Numbered from the stretch's first letter, positions 17,401 to 26,572 are shown. The stretch is 64,000 nucleotides of DNA from Ignavibacteria bacterium (GCA_013177855.1 JABLYA010000001.1:1225231-1289230), one strand, 5' to 3'. Program-made: numbers and translations. Notes: generated by a model from the sequence alone, not told the origin.

Positions 17401-18079
17401 CATACAACCAGAAGATTGCATCTTCAGCCAAAAAGTGAGACCATTGAAAACCACGCACAGCCATTTGAAGAGCCATTCCCTTTCGAGTCGAATCTCTACT
17501 ATCAGGTAAAAATAATCCATTAAATTCATCATCCCATTGATCATCTGCTTTGTAATAACTTTCTTGATCTGCATTCATAATTCCACGACCAAAGTATCCA
17601 TTCCATTGAGTTTTACCATCTTTATCTTTCCAATCGGGATGATCTGCCCAACCTTCAATGGGCCAAGTATTAGGTAAATGGCTCATTGCAACAGATTGAG
17701 CATTAGGATTTAAATAACCTGGTAGAGGATTGAACCCCCAGAAATAACCATAAATTGGATGTCGCTCATCAGCTTGACCATTTCTTGGGCCTCGAGAAAT
17801 TCCAACAGAATGTAATGTATCGCCTCTACGATTGATAAATTCAACTCCAATCAATGGAGTAAGGTCACCAATATAATTTTCACCTGAACCAAGGGGCCAT
17901 TCACCACGAATATCAACACCGAGATTAAAGCCAGCAATAGCTCCATCGTTATAGAAAGAAATTCCAACGCGGTTACCAGTATGATATCCAATCCTTCTCA
18001 AAGAAGGATCACTTCTTTGTGCAATCAATAATTGAGTAAATGATGAGATTATAAACAGAGTTAAGATTAACTTTTTCAT
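14453..18079 (-). CDS. Large secreted protein with T9SS type-A C-terminal domain
   Basis: A 1208-residue protein with a signal peptide (1-20). The middle carries two Ca-binding-like acidic loops (DGIDNDGD around residue 300, DGIDNDLDGLIDENE around 390) and more Asp/Gly-rich segments near 470-520; a fibronectin-like part follows (about 640-760, KPKINITQEDGKVVIYWDG). The last about 85 residues (VVPNPYVV ... GVYVYVVEV ... KTGKFALIK) match the FlgD-like/T9SS type-A sorting domain, so it is exported and attached at the surface. No catalytic motif is visible. It sits between the SusC-like receptor and PorV with 14-bp spacings; the set may build a surface complex. Similar operons recur in Ignavibacteria, function unknown. 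Confidence 0.8.
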   Translation of the reverse strand: MKKLILTLFIISSFTQLLIAQRSDPSLRRIGYHTGNRVGISFYNDGAIAGFNLGVDIRGEWPLGSGENYIGDLTPLIGVEFINRRGDTLHSVGISRGPRNGQADERHPIYGYFWGFNPLPGYLNPNAQSVAMSHLPNTWPIEGWADHPDWKDKDGKTQWNGYFGRGIMNADQESYYKADDQWDDEFNGLFLPDSRDSTRKGMALQMAVRGFQWSHFLAEDAIFWLYDIKNEGTTIYRKAAFGTVVGTLAGGDGDSGDDLGYFDVYDWITYSWDSDNKGNKGQKVGYVGYAFLESPGNPFDGIDNDGDSPDPNSPKFVKADFDSVVYRAGDKIVLIDPVTYERTLYTVKPTIDTVYSMGVRFIINPGVTYFREGHIARIENGVAIPHPSAYDGIDNDLDGLIDENEAIHFVARQSRGYETLKYKDWKTGKGVNDPLIDERRDNDAGQLITSWVRLPDGTVTLMTHWSGDEDGDWDPAMDDVGSDGIGPLDDGYIGPDPDGTEGNGRPDQGEPNFGKTDIDESDQIGLTNFNFFNLAASPNMKDDELLWSRMYPGRFDVIPPIPQDGDFIYGSGYFPLVPDKIERFSVSILFGEDYKDVIGNKRIVQQIYNAGYKFPQPPKKPKINITQEDGKVVIYWDGRVTENSRDFITKQKDFQGYKIYRATDASFQDARQITNAVGVLTFDKPIAQYDLKDTIQGFFYPSKALLEQVGGTTFYLGDNTGIVNKFVDSNVVKGQTYYYAVCAYDRGDEALDIFPSENSKYIFRTNTGQIITDDNTGYITPGGRPVGYTQASYSTFTKSPDFRGTGSGEIEIIDDAAIKDGWNYKIVFTDTAIQGYTKDWSLVDLVTPDTVFIPSLNQTFIVKPMESINVPKGDTIYINGKRYISDTTFYTAPYDTIIAHETKFNGETPIVHGFRVHLYNHNEIILDTLKSGYKEGKIYPAIQKPIFAPFFWTATGPGAAYNGIRMPYDYVIEFYPDVVDTSVADTLYPRTPGNVLPARPVNFKIKNLTKNEYIDFVYWRTGTVSTTHNIYFKEKIWNPLTNQDSIYRTWRVNILFNAANIPLNDTTAGKYLYLYTLKPFSKNDIYYFSTKGASINVEKAKNELDRIKVVPNPYVVTHEAEARLLSTQTSGRGEREIRFTYVPPGSKISIFTVRGELIKTLYQNNLYVGDVFWNLRTEENLDVAYGVYVYVVEVPNVGTKTGKFALIK

Positions 18080-18093
18080 AGTTCTAATTCCCG

Positions 18094-20901
18094 TTAAAAG
18101 TTATAAGAAATTCCAAATTCTACTCTACGAGGTTCAGAGAAGAAACCTGGATTTGTGTAAAGTTCGTCCAATGTATTGTAATAAAGCTTTGGATTAATTT
18201 TCTGAGCCTCAAGTTTACCAAAGGTGAAGAATGGATCACCTGTATCACCATAAACTCCTCTTGGATTATTCGCATCAAAAACATTATAAACTTTAACAAA
18301 GAATGTCAGAGTTGTACTTGCTATTGGAATATCTTTGTAAGCTCTTAAATCAACATTGAAGATACTTGGTTTTCTTCCACTGTTTCTTGGGAAAGCGTTT
18401 TGAGTTACTCGAGTATTTTTATTTATCTGAGGAGTGTAAGGTTGACCTGAATAAAGATTACCAATAATCGAAAATCCAAAATCTCTCGGTTTAGTATAAG
18501 CTACAACAATATTTAAAGTATGCGTTTGATCCCAATCGAGTGGAGCGATGAAAGTTTCTGGTGCGGCACCACCAAGAATTGCATTTCGTGCATCGGCTGG
18601 ATTGGACGCATTTCCTTTTGTAATTGAATAAGTATAATCGAGATTTGTTGCCAGTCCACCTGAAAATCTCTTTTCAAATCTTAAAGTAATTCCCTTCGAA
18701 AATCCAAAATCACTATTAGCAAAAATTGAATAGCTTCTTGCACCACCAAAAACTAAAACCTCGTCAGTTTGAGTTCCAATCAAATCTCTAAAATCTTCAA
18801 AGAACATCGTTACATCAATTGATATATCATCGCCAATTTGTTGTTGCAATCCAATTTCACCTTTAACGGTCTTTTGCGGCTTAAGATCAGCATTTCCAAA
18901 TAAGCCTTGATTACCACTACCGACACCCAATTCAAAATCAGGATTTGTATAAAGTAATTCATAAGATGGCAATTGTAGAAAATGTCCATAAGAAAAATGA
19001 ATCACACCTTTATCTGTAATTGGATAAGCAATTCCAACTCTTGGGCTGACTTGATATTTGATAGATGCTTTTTTGTACCAATATTTTAATCTATCTTCAA
19101 CTGTTTTGGAAGGTTCTCCAGGATCTTGAACTCCATTTCCATTGTAATCAAAAAATTTATTGTCAGGTTTGATTGGATCATAAATGTTTGGATCTGTTGG
19201 ATCACTTAATACCACTCCATCAGGATTAAAAACATCGAGACGAATTCCAGCATTAACAATCATATTAAACATTTCGAGTTTTGTCTGGACGTATGCAGCA
19301 CCTTCCTGAGGTTTTCTTAGATAAGTATCATAGTTATTTGTTGTGACTGGAGGGATTACAACATTATATGGATTTACTTTATTTCCATTGGCATCGACCA
19401 TTGGTTGAAGATTAATGTTTTCATAATAAATTCGATGCTGTTTGAATTCACCACCAAATTTAATTCCAACTTCTTGAGTTAATTGAGATGTCCAATCTAA
19501 TCTTACAGAATAAGTTCCAGTGTTGCGGACAAACCGGCTTGTATTTGTTCCACCAGTACTAAAACTATATGGCGGATTTTGAATTAAATCATTATCAACA
19601 TATAGAGTGGGTCTTGCTGGATCACCTGTATAAATATTTTTGTAAAGATAATGACGATAATCTTTGAAATAGTAAGAAAAGTTCAATTGGTAAAATGTCC
19701 AGTTTGAAATTGCATGATTAATTGAAATAGTATTAGAATAACCTTTTCTAAAGCGGTTAAGATTGTTATCAGGATTTAATCTCTGAAAATCATCGTAATC
19801 TTTGTAATTCTGATAATCATAAATAAAATTATAGCTCAATTTGAAAGTAGAGGTAACTCTCTGAGTTAATTTTGCCTGATAGAAAAATCGTTTATTAGGA
19901 TTCATCGGAACAAATGCACCATCACCACTTGCTTGAACAATAAAACTATCAGGAGAAACTTCGCGGGTCACATCAGTTGGAAGGAAAATTCGTTTGCCAT
20001 AAAGATATCCTTCGTTGTAATAATATCTTGCATTGGTGAAGAAGAACAATCTATCTTTCAAGATTGGTCCGCTTAAACTCGCATCGACACTTTGAACAGA
20101 AAGTGGATTAATATGATCAATATTCATAAAAATATTTTTTCGATTGGAGAAATAATCACCACTATAAAGCTGAATGTTGCCGTTAAATTTATTATCACCA
20201 TCTTTGGTCACAATATTGACAACACCACTCATCGCCTGACCATACTCAGCATTAAAAGCACCAGAAATTACCTGCAATTCCTGAATTGCATTAGTTCCAA
20301 CATCAATAACTGTAGAATTGTCATAAGCATCAGTAATGGTTACACCATCAATTTGATAAGCAAGCTGACCACTTCTTCCACCACGAACATGAATACCTCC
20401 GCCAGCAGAAACTATAACTCCTGCCTGCAAAGTAAGAACATCGCGAACTTCAGTAACTGGTAGTTCAGAAATTAAATCCGAACCAACAACAGATGTTGAT
20501 GCAGTTAAATCTTTTTGAACTAGAGGTCTTGTTGCAGTTACGACGACTTCCTGCCCAAGTTCGACTGTTTTTTCTCGTAATTCGAAATCAATACGGGTAG
20601 TTAGATCAATATTCACTCGGACATTTGTTACAATTTTGGTTTCATAACCAACAACCGAGGCTCTAAGAGTGTAAACTCCAGGAGGGACATTGATAATTGT
20701 GTAATATCCTTCAAGATTAGTTGCTGCACCTAAAGTTGTACCTTCAATTATTACATTAGCGAATGGAATTCCTTCGCCTGTTTTTGCATCAGTAACTCTT
20801 CCAGCAATTTTACCTGTCGTGCCCGCAAAAATGTAATTCGAAATTGCGGTCAATAATATCAAAGTAAAGAGCCCTAATATGAAATTTCGGGATTTCATCA
20901 T
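18094..20901 (-). CDS. TonB-dependent receptor with carboxypeptidase-like domain
   Basis: A 935-residue outer-membrane receptor: signal peptide (1-27), carboxypeptidase-D regulatory-like beta-sandwich (about 30-112, GKIAGRVTDAKTGEGIPFANV), plug (about 118-235, with VRGGRSGQLAYQIDGV and AEYGQAMSGVVNIVTKDG), and a large barrel ending in YNF. This is the SusC/CirA-type plan of Bacteroidota. The substrate is unknown: no SusD partner is present, and the cargo next door is a T9SS protein instead. Its start overlaps the stop of the upstream 375-residue gene by 4 bp. The lack of SusD makes classic polysaccharide uptake less likely. Confidence 0.88.
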   Translation of the reverse strand: MMKSRNFILGLFTLILLTAISNYIFAGTTGKIAGRVTDAKTGEGIPFANVIIEGTTLGAATNLEGYYTIINVPPGVYTLRASVVGYETKIVTNVRVNIDLTTRIDFELREKTVELGQEVVVTATRPLVQKDLTASTSVVGSDLISELPVTEVRDVLTLQAGVIVSAGGGIHVRGGRSGQLAYQIDGVTITDAYDNSTVIDVGTNAIQELQVISGAFNAEYGQAMSGVVNIVTKDGDNKFNGNIQLYSGDYFSNRKNIFMNIDHINPLSVQSVDASLSGPILKDRLFFFTNARYYYNEGYLYGKRIFLPTDVTREVSPDSFIVQASGDGAFVPMNPNKRFFYQAKLTQRVTSTFKLSYNFIYDYQNYKDYDDFQRLNPDNNLNRFRKGYSNTISINHAISNWTFYQLNFSYYFKDYRHYLYKNIYTGDPARPTLYVDNDLIQNPPYSFSTGGTNTSRFVRNTGTYSVRLDWTSQLTQEVGIKFGGEFKQHRIYYENINLQPMVDANGNKVNPYNVVIPPVTTNNYDTYLRKPQEGAAYVQTKLEMFNMIVNAGIRLDVFNPDGVVLSDPTDPNIYDPIKPDNKFFDYNGNGVQDPGEPSKTVEDRLKYWYKKASIKYQVSPRVGIAYPITDKGVIHFSYGHFLQLPSYELLYTNPDFELGVGSGNQGLFGNADLKPQKTVKGEIGLQQQIGDDISIDVTMFFEDFRDLIGTQTDEVLVFGGARSYSIFANSDFGFSKGITLRFEKRFSGGLATNLDYTYSITKGNASNPADARNAILGGAAPETFIAPLDWDQTHTLNIVVAYTKPRDFGFSIIGNLYSGQPYTPQINKNTRVTQNAFPRNSGRKPSIFNVDLRAYKDIPIASTTLTFFVKVYNVFDANNPRGVYGDTGDPFFTFGKLEAQKINPKLYYNTLDELYTNPGFFSEPRRVEFGISYNF

Positions 20902-22025
20902 TCCTCCGAAAAATTTTTCACGAGAATGGTTTGGTTCTTATCAATTATATATAGATATTTATTGAGGCTTAGTTTTAATTCTGGACTTGTCAAATATCTA
21001 TTTATTGTCACTTTCTCGACAATATTAAAATTTCTATCGAGTTTATAAAGGTTAGAAATTAAATCTTTTCGTGTAATGACAAAGAATGAATTATTAGTCA
21101 ATAACGCATCAAGTATTATTTCATCCTGGAGGCAAAAACTTGCTTTTTCCAAATTTTTGTTTTCAATAGAATACAAACAATTTCTTCCAAAAAATAAATT
21201 CTCAGAGTTTTTTACCTGTCCTTCAATAAATTCATCTGAAATTTTTTCAAGTGAAATACTGGTCAAATCATTTTCATCTAAGTTTAATAGATAAAACCCT
21301 GTCTTAAAAATTGGTTCAGTTTCTATTCCACTTAAATAGATTGTCGAAGAGTGTAAGAATACTTTATAAATAATTGGGAGATTCAAATCAGCTGATTTAA
21401 TTTCAAGTGTCTCATTATTTAGAAGAAAAATTTTAGAATGATATAAGTCGTCTTTTTTTAATTGAGATAATGTAATTAAAATTTTTCCATAGTAAGGTAA
21501 GAATTGTCCAATTCTCTCCTGAGAAAATTCCTGTTTTTCACCATTAAACAAATCAAATTCTACTTCACGAGTTTTATTAAATAACTTTAATTTTCCTTGA
21601 GATGGATTAAAGAGCAAAAACTCTCCTGAACTAAGTACAAGAACTTTTGGCAGCGGTTCTTCATAATAAAAATCGAATTTACGATAGAATGAAACTGCAA
21701 AATTTTCGTCTAAAAGATAGAGCTCGAAATTTGATTTTTCTGATTTCTGTCCGAAGAAGTATCTTAAAATCGCAAAAGACTTTCCATCAACACCTTGTAC
21801 AAATGCAAATGGTTTTCCCTCCAAATTAAATTGATGAGTGATTGAATTGTTTATTTTACAAATCAGTTTATTATTCTCTACAAAAACCTGCTTGACTAAA
21901 TTCTGAGTTTGCTCTTCAAATAAAGGAGTGAAGGATGTTGAATTTTGTGATCTGGAGGATTTACTGGTTAAAAGTAAAAAAATCAGAACATAAGTAAATT
22001 TTGAAATTACATTAAAAACTTTCAT
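20898..22025 (-). CDS. Secreted protein of unknown function, propeller-like
   Basis: A 375-residue protein with a signal peptide (about 1-26). The rest is rich in short beta-strands alternating with charged turns (FAILRYFF, FELYLLDENF, KVLVLSSGEFLLFNP, KIFLLNNETLEI, GFYLLNLDENDL), consistent with a beta-propeller, but I recognise no family and see no catalytic motif. It is the first gene of the four-gene outer-membrane operon and overlaps the TonB receptor by 4 bp (ATGA), so it is probably made with it; a periplasmic or lipid-anchored accessory protein is possible. It lacks a lipobox Cys and a T9SS tail. Confidence 0.65.
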   Translation of the reverse strand: MKVFNVISKFTYVLIFLLLTSKSSRSQNSTSFTPLFEEQTQNLVKQVFVENNKLICKINNSITHQFNLEGKPFAFVQGVDGKSFAILRYFFGQKSEKSNFELYLLDENFAVSFYRKFDFYYEEPLPKVLVLSSGEFLLFNPSQGKLKLFNKTREVEFDLFNGEKQEFSQERIGQFLPYYGKILITLSQLKKDDLYHSKIFLLNNETLEIKSADLNLPIIYKVFLHSSTIYLSGIETEPIFKTGFYLLNLDENDLTSISLEKISDEFIEGQVKNSENLFFGRNCLYSIENKNLEKASFCLQDEIILDALLTNNSFFVITRKDLISNLYKLDRNFNIVEKVTINRYLTSPELKLSLNKYLYIIDKNQTILVKNFSEE

Positions 22026-22071
22026 ACAACTTTTAATTATAAAAATTTATTCAATTTTTCAAGATAAAAAT

Positions 22072-22107
22072 AAAAAAGGAGTCAGGTCTCTTAACCGACT
22101 CCTTTTT
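22072..22107 (-). terminator. Terminator of the rpsF-rplI operon
   Basis: GGAGTC pairs with GACTCC, extended by AAAAA/TTTTT, with further GGT/ACC pairing inside the loop. It lies about 30 bases after the rplI stop and is followed on the minus strand by T-rich sequence. Confidence 0.85.
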
Positions 22108-22134
22108 CTGTCTTAAAATAAAGTAAACATAAAA

Positions 22135-22578
22135 TTACTCTTTCACAACCCAGACTTTAATTTGTGCGATGACTTCTGGATGTAACTTAATTTTAGCAGT
22201 ATAAATTCCGAGTGTTTTGATTTGTTCATCAAGTTCAATTTTCCTTTTATCGATCTCATAACCTTTTTCCAAAAGAGCATCAGCAATCATCTGAGTTGTA
22301 ACTGTACCGTGAATTCTATCTTCTTCGCCAACTTCAACTGGAATGGTAACAGAAACTTTTTCAAGTTCAACTGCAAGCAATTCAGCAGATTTTCTTTCTC
22401 GCTGAAGTTTTGCTTGCAATCTTTTACGTTCTTCTTCTACAGCTTTCAGACTTCCAGGAGTTGCAGGATATACAATTTTTTTAGGGATAAGAAAGTTTCT
22501 TGCATATCCATCTTTTACTTCAACCACATCACCAATTTTACCAAGTGGCTCGTAGTCCTGTCTTAAAATAACTTTCAT
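22135..22578 (-). CDS. rplI: 50S ribosomal protein L9
   Basis: A 147-residue protein with the L9 signature MKVILRQDYEPLGKIGDVVEVKDGYARNFLIP at its N-terminus (ribosome-binding domain), a long central helix (about 40-75, rich in Glu/Arg/Lys) and a C-terminal domain with the HPEV motif. It binds 23S rRNA near L1 and supports translation fidelity. It is the last gene of rpsF-ssb-rpsR-rplI and is followed by the terminator at 22072. Length is normal. Confidence 0.97.
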   Translation of the reverse strand: MKVILRQDYEPLGKIGDVVEVKDGYARNFLIPKKIVYPATPGSLKAVEEERKRLQAKLQRERKSAELLAVELEKVSVTIPVEVGEEDRIHGTVTTQMIADALLEKGYEIDKRKIELDEQIKTLGIYTAKIKLHPEVIAQIKVWVVKE

Positions 22579-22589
22579 CTCAAGTCTCC

Positions 22590-22814
22590 TTATTTAATTA
22601 CATCAGATACAAATGGAAGCAAAGCAAGATGTCTTGCTCTTTTAATCGCAGTAGTTAATTGTCTCTGATGTTTTGCACAGGTTCCTGTGATTCTTCTTGG
22701 GATGATTTTTCCCTGTTCTGTAATGAACTTAGCTAACTTTCTGTCATCTTTGTAATCAATATATTCTTCTTTGGCTTCACAAAAACGACAAGTTCTTTTC
22801 TTTTGAAGTTTCAC
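22590..22814 (-). CDS. rpsR: 30S ribosomal protein S18, zinc-binding form
   Basis: A 74-residue protein with the S18 core [20 protein letters not shown] and [27 protein letters not shown]9, C12, C46 and H49 form a full CxxC ... CxxH set, the zinc-binding version of S18 that many bacteria have lost. It pairs with S6 in the ribosome's platform; the two genes share this operon, with ssb between. Spacing to rplI is 11 bp. Confidence 0.97.
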   Translation of the reverse strand: MKLQKKRTCRFCEAKEEYIDYKDDRKLAKFITEQGKIIPRRITGTCAKHQRQLTTAIKRARHLALLPFVSDVIK

Positions 22815-22831
22815 TTTTTCACCTCAATCAA

Positions 22832-23314
22832 TTATTCTTTGTTTTCTTCTTCTGGTGAAGATGTATCTAAAGGTTCGCCTTCACTTGAACTTAAAAATTT
22901 ATCAAATGAATCATCAGTGTATGTTGATGGTTCTTCGTCTTCAACTTCTTGACCAGTTTCAGTTACACGTACTCTCTTGTTCAAGAATTGAATTCTTCTT
23001 GCCTTAATTTCAACAATACTTCTATTGTGTCCATCTTCAGTTTTCCAGCTTCTGCTTTGAAGCTCACCATCAATTAAAACGGCACTGCCTTTTTGTAATC
23101 TACCTCTGCAACTTTCTGCGAGTTTATTCCAGGCGACAACGCCTACAAAGCAAACATCTTCCTGCCATTTACCATTGTTTTTGAATTTTCTATTTGAGGC
23201 AATGGTGAAGTTAACAACAGGAGTACCATTTGTTGTCTGTCTGAAAACAGGATCTTTAGTAAGGTTACCAGCAATGATAACTGAATTCAATTCGGGCATT
23301 TTGAAGTCTGCCAT
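22832..23314 (-). CDS. ssb: Single-stranded DNA-binding protein
   Basis: About 160 residues. The N-terminal OB fold (NSVIIAGNLTKDPVFRQTTNGTPVVNFTIASNRKF, then WNKLAESC and GSAVLIDGELQSRSW) is followed by an acidic tail. The end EEENKE is acidic but lacks the usual DIPF-type tip, which normally recruits partner proteins. I chose the ATG at 23314 because AGGAGA stands 7 bases before it; an upstream in-frame TTG at 23332 is less likely. It lies between rpsF and rpsR, the common bacterial order. Confidence 0.95.
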   Translation of the reverse strand: MADFKMPELNSVIIAGNLTKDPVFRQTTNGTPVVNFTIASNRKFKNNGKWQEDVCFVGVVAWNKLAESCRGRLQKGSAVLIDGELQSRSWKTEDGHNRSIVEIKARRIQFLNKRVRVTETGQEVEDEEPSTYTDDSFDKFLSSSEGEPLDTSSPEEENKE

Positions 23315-23332
23315 AGCTATATCTCCTCTCAA

Positions 23333-23761
23333 TTAGTTGTTATTAGTACTGTCTTCTTTTTCATCAAGATTTTGATTAAGATTAACTTCTTCAAAATCGT
23401 ATTCTTCTTCAATTGAAGTAACTGGTTTACCTTTTTGAGCTTCAGCATAAGCCAAAGCCTTTTTATCGAGACGAACAGTTAAATATCTTAAAATTTGCTC
23501 GTCTATTTGTAAAGTTCGTTCTAACTTTTTAATAAAACTTCCTTCACTTCTGTAGCGAATGAGGAAATAATATCCAGTTCTGACTTTTTTGATATGATAA
23601 GCCATTCGCTTTCTTCCCCACTTCTCAATTTCAAGAATTTCAACATTATTGTTTTTGAAGAATTCTTCATATCTCTTCAGGATTTTTTCGATATCCTCAT
23701 CCTCAAGAGATGCACTAACAATAATAACAGTTTCGTAAGTGTTTAGTCTTTTTGTATCCAT
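23333..23761 (-). CDS. rpsF: 30S ribosomal protein S6
   Basis: About 142 residues, with the S6 pattern TYETVIIVSASLEDEDIEKIL, KWGRKRMAYHIKKVRTGYYFLIRYR and an extra acidic C-terminal tail (about 105-142). It binds 16S rRNA with S18. The ATG at 23761 follows GGGAG; an earlier in-frame start at 23803 would translate through a hairpin in the leader and adds residues not seen in S6. It opens the rpsF-ssb-rpsR-rplI operon; the leader structure at 23773-23811 may regulate it. Confidence 0.96.
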   Translation of the reverse strand: MDTKRLNTYETVIIVSASLEDEDIEKILKRYEEFFKNNNVEILEIEKWGRKRMAYHIKKVRTGYYFLIRYRSEGSFIKKLERTLQIDEQILRYLTVRLDKKALAYAEAQKGKPVTSIEEEYDFEEVNLNQNLDEKEDSTNNN

Positions 23762-23772
23762 ATATTCAATCT

Positions 23773-23811
23773 CCCTTTGGTCTATGGCTCTTGATACCCT
23801 CAAGAGCAGGG
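23773..23811 (-). promoter_or_regulatory. rpsF leader hairpin, candidate S6:S18 autoregulatory element
   Basis: On the minus strand, GCTCTTGA pairs with TCAAGAGC (8 bp, loop GGGTA). Directly before it is CCCT, which can pair with AGGG in the rpsF ribosome site (plus strand 23773-23776). This would hide the ribosome site, as expected for feedback by S6:S18. The conserved CCG bulge of the known S6:S18 motif is not clear here, so it may be a divergent version. Confidence 0.45.
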
Positions 23812-23833
23812 TTTGGTTTTAGTTGATTGTTTA

Positions 23834-23841
23834 CAAATTTA
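23834..23841 (-). promoter_or_regulatory. Candidate -7 element TAAATTTG for the rpsF operon
   Basis: Matches TAnnTTTG on the minus strand, about 73 bases before the rpsF start, leaving room for the leader hairpin. A TTTG lies 24 bases further upstream (23866-23869), slightly beyond usual spacing. Confidence 0.4.
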
Positions 23842-23892
23842 AAGATTTTTAATTGAATATCTAAGCAAACGTACATACTAACTCTCAAAGAA

Positions 23893-25968
23893 TTATTTTA
23901 TTAAAGGTGCAATTACAAGCGACACAACTGACATTAATTTTATCAGGATATTTAATGATGGTCCAGCTGTATCTTTAAATGGATCACCAACAGTATCACC
24001 AACAACAGCAGCTTTATGGGCTTCAGAACCTTTACCGCCTAAATGTCCTGCTTCAATATATTTTTTAGCATTATCCCAGGCACCACCAGCATTAGCCATA
24101 AAAATCGCAAGCAAAACTCCCGAAGCAGTTACTCCAGCAAGCAAACCACCAAGAGCTTCTTTATCCATAAAACCAAAAACTACAGGTGTAATAATCGCAA
24201 GTAAACCCGGAACAACCATCCTTTGAATTGCTGCTTTAGTTGAAATATCTACACATCTAGCATAGTCTGCTTTTGCTGTTCCTTCCAGTAAACCTGGAAT
24301 AGTTTTAAATTGTCTCCTGACCTCTGCAATCATATCATATGCAGCTTCACCAACTGCTTTGAGAGCCATTGAGGAAAATAAAAATGGCAGCATTGCACCA
24401 ACAAACATTCCTGCGATTACGAATGGTTTACTTACATCAATTTTATCTATTCCAGCAGCTGTTTGATATGCACTGAAAAGAGCCAGAGCAGTTAATGCAG
24501 CGGATGCAATTGCAAAACCCTTTCCAATTGCTGCCGTTGTATTTCCTACAGCATCGAGTTTATCAGTTCGTGATCTAACTTCTTTGCCCAAGTGACTCAT
24601 TTCGGCAATTCCACCTGCATTATCTGCAATTGGACCATAAGCATCGACAGCTAATTGTATTCCTGTAGTTGAAAGCATACCGAGAGCAGCTATTGCCGTT
24701 CCATAAAGTCCAGCAAGTGAATAAGATATAACGATTGCCGCACCGATCATCAACATCGGCAAAGCTGTTGAAGTCATTCCTAATGCCAATCCAGCGATAA
24801 TATTAGTAGCTGTTCCTGTTTGTGATTGTTCAGCAATTCTTTGAGCAGGTCTTTTCGATTCTGCTGTATAATATTCAGTAATTAAACCTATTCCAATTCC
24901 ACCAATTAAACCAGCAATTACTGAAATAAAAATATTCGGGGCTGTTAAAGTTTTTAGTGTTCCTGTGACATTATTAATGGGCTCAATTGCTTCAGGGACA
25001 AAGAATTGAATAATTGGATAAGATAAAATAATCATCAATAAACCGGCACCGAATGTACCTAAATTCAGTGCACTTTGAGGATTGCCGCCTTCTTTAGTTC
25101 TTACTACAAATGTTCCCAAAATTGAAACAAGAATACCAACACCTGCTAGAACTAAAGGTAGAATTATAAGATTTATGTTTGTCCCAGTTAAATAAGCTAG
25201 TCCTAAAACCATCGTTCCAACTATTGAACCGACATATGATTCAAATAAATCCGCACCCATTCCAGCCACATCACCTACATTATCACCAACATTATCTGCT
25301 ATAACAGCAGGATTTCTTGGATCATCTTCAGGTATTCCAGCTTCAACTTTTCCAACAAGATCTGCACCTACATCAGCGGCTTTTGTATAAATCCCACCAC
25401 CAACTCTTGCAAACAAAGCAATAGAAGATGCACCAAGAGAAAAACCTGTTAAAACATTCAACACTTTAAGGTAATCGACATTACCATCAGAATTAATAAA
25501 TAAACCTTGATAGAAAATAAATAATACACTCAATCCTAAAAGTCCCAAACTCACCACTGTCATTCCCATCACAGTGCCTCCAGAGAACGCAACGCTCAAA
25601 GCTTTAACCAAACTCGTTTTTGCTGCATTTGTTGTTCTAACATTCGATTTAGTTGCTATATACATTCCAATCCAACCTGCCAAAGCTGAGGCAAAAGCAC
25701 CAACCAAGAAACTTACTCCTACTAATGGAGAAGAATTTTCTTCTGATGCACCACTAATTGCAAGTAAAATTGCGACTACAAGTGCAAAGAAAATTAAAAC
25801 TCTATATTCTCTTTTAAGAAACGCCATTGCACCTTCTTGAATATAAGATGCAATTTCTTGCATTGTTGAGTCGCCCGCATCCTGCTTAATTATCCAACGA
25901 CTTTTTAAATAAGCAAAGAGTAATCCTAATAATGCAAGAATTGGAAGAATGTAGATCAAACTATCCAT
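23893..25968 (-). CDS. hppA: Membrane-bound ion-translocating pyrophosphatase
   Basis: A 691-residue integral membrane protein with about 16 helices that splits pyrophosphate and pumps H+ or Na+. Catalytic segments [31 protein letters not shown] and the C-terminal [15 protein letters not shown] are intact. The stretch [10 protein letters not shown] has Ala where potassium-independent enzymes have Lys, so it belongs to the K+-dependent group. Whether it pumps H+ or Na+ cannot be settled by eye. Its start overlaps the end of pth by 8 bp. Confidence 0.95.
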   Translation of the reverse strand: MDSLIYILPILALLGLLFAYLKSRWIIKQDAGDSTMQEIASYIQEGAMAFLKREYRVLIFFALVVAILLAISGASEENSSPLVGVSFLVGAFASALAGWIGMYIATKSNVRTTNAAKTSLVKALSVAFSGGTVMGMTVVSLGLLGLSVLFIFYQGLFINSDGNVDYLKVLNVLTGFSLGASSIALFARVGGGIYTKAADVGADLVGKVEAGIPEDDPRNPAVIADNVGDNVGDVAGMGADLFESYVGSIVGTMVLGLAYLTGTNINLIILPLVLAGVGILVSILGTFVVRTKEGGNPQSALNLGTFGAGLLMIILSYPIIQFFVPEAIEPINNVTGTLKTLTAPNIFISVIAGLIGGIGIGLITEYYTAESKRPAQRIAEQSQTGTATNIIAGLALGMTSTALPMLMIGAAIVISYSLAGLYGTAIAALGMLSTTGIQLAVDAYGPIADNAGGIAEMSHLGKEVRSRTDKLDAVGNTTAAIGKGFAIASAALTALALFSAYQTAAGIDKIDVSKPFVIAGMFVGAMLPFLFSSMALKAVGEAAYDMIAEVRRQFKTIPGLLEGTAKADYARCVDISTKAAIQRMVVPGLLAIITPVVFGFMDKEALGGLLAGVTASGVLLAIFMANAGGAWDNAKKYIEAGHLGGKGSEAHKAAVVGDTVGDPFKDTAGPSLNILIKLMSVVSLVIAPLIK

Positions 25969-26572
25969 TTGTTACCCCATTTTTTGTTGGATTGCTGTTT
26001 TGTGTTTTTTGAAGTCTCGAAAAATATTCCAGCGCAATCTTCAAACCTCCCACTAAAAAGTAATCACAAATTTCAACTGCATTCTCAATAGACAAATTTA
26101 TTACTGATTTTTCTTCATCAGTAAATGGAGATAGAACATATTCAGCTTGCTTATCTTTATCAAAATTATTTCCAATGCCAATTCTGAGTCGAGGGAAATC
26201 GGTCGTTTTAATTTCGTTTATTATTGAGAGCAATCCATTGTGCCCTCCATGTGAACCTTTTGCTCGCAATCTGATTTTTCCTAAGGGAAGGTTAATATCA
26301 TCACAAACTACAAGCATATCTTGAAAATCAAAATCAAAATTTGAATGGAATTCATTGACAGCCAACCCAGAAAGATTCATGTAAGTCAATGGAAGCAATA
26401 AGGAAAAAGCAGAATTCTCTGCTTCCCCTTTTGCTACTGCGTAATTTTTTGAGACTTTTTCAAATTTTAGATTTCGTTTTCTTGCTAAATTTTCGACTAC
26501 CTTAAAGCCTACATTATGACGTGTTTCTAAATATTTATTTCCCGGATTTCCTAAACCAACAATCACGCGCAA
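25961..26572 (-). CDS. pth: Peptidyl-tRNA hydrolase
   Basis: A 203-residue cytoplasmic enzyme that frees tRNA from stalled peptides. It has the family start [19 protein letters not shown] with the catalytic His in RHN, then [36 protein letters not shown] and [10 protein letters not shown]. No ATG is available: the likely start is TTG at 26572 or GTG at 26566. It is 12 bp downstream of rplY. The gene order rplY-pth is common in bacteria. Confidence 0.95.
   Translation of the reverse strand: MRVIVGLGNPGNKYLETRHNVGFKVVENLARKRNLKFEKVSKNYAVAKGEAENSAFSLLLPLTYMNLSGLAVNEFHSNFDFDFQDMLVVCDDINLPLGKIRLRAKGSHGGHNGLLSIINEIKTTDFPRLRIGIGNNFDKDKQAEYVLSPFTDEEKSVINLSIENAVEICDYFLVGGLKIALEYFSRLQKTQNSNPTKNGVTNG

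Noticed and set aside
17140-17523. Plus-strand frame inside the large T9SS cargo gene
   Set aside because: It lies antisense to a strongly coding frame, is His/Arg-rich shadow sequence and has no ribosome site.
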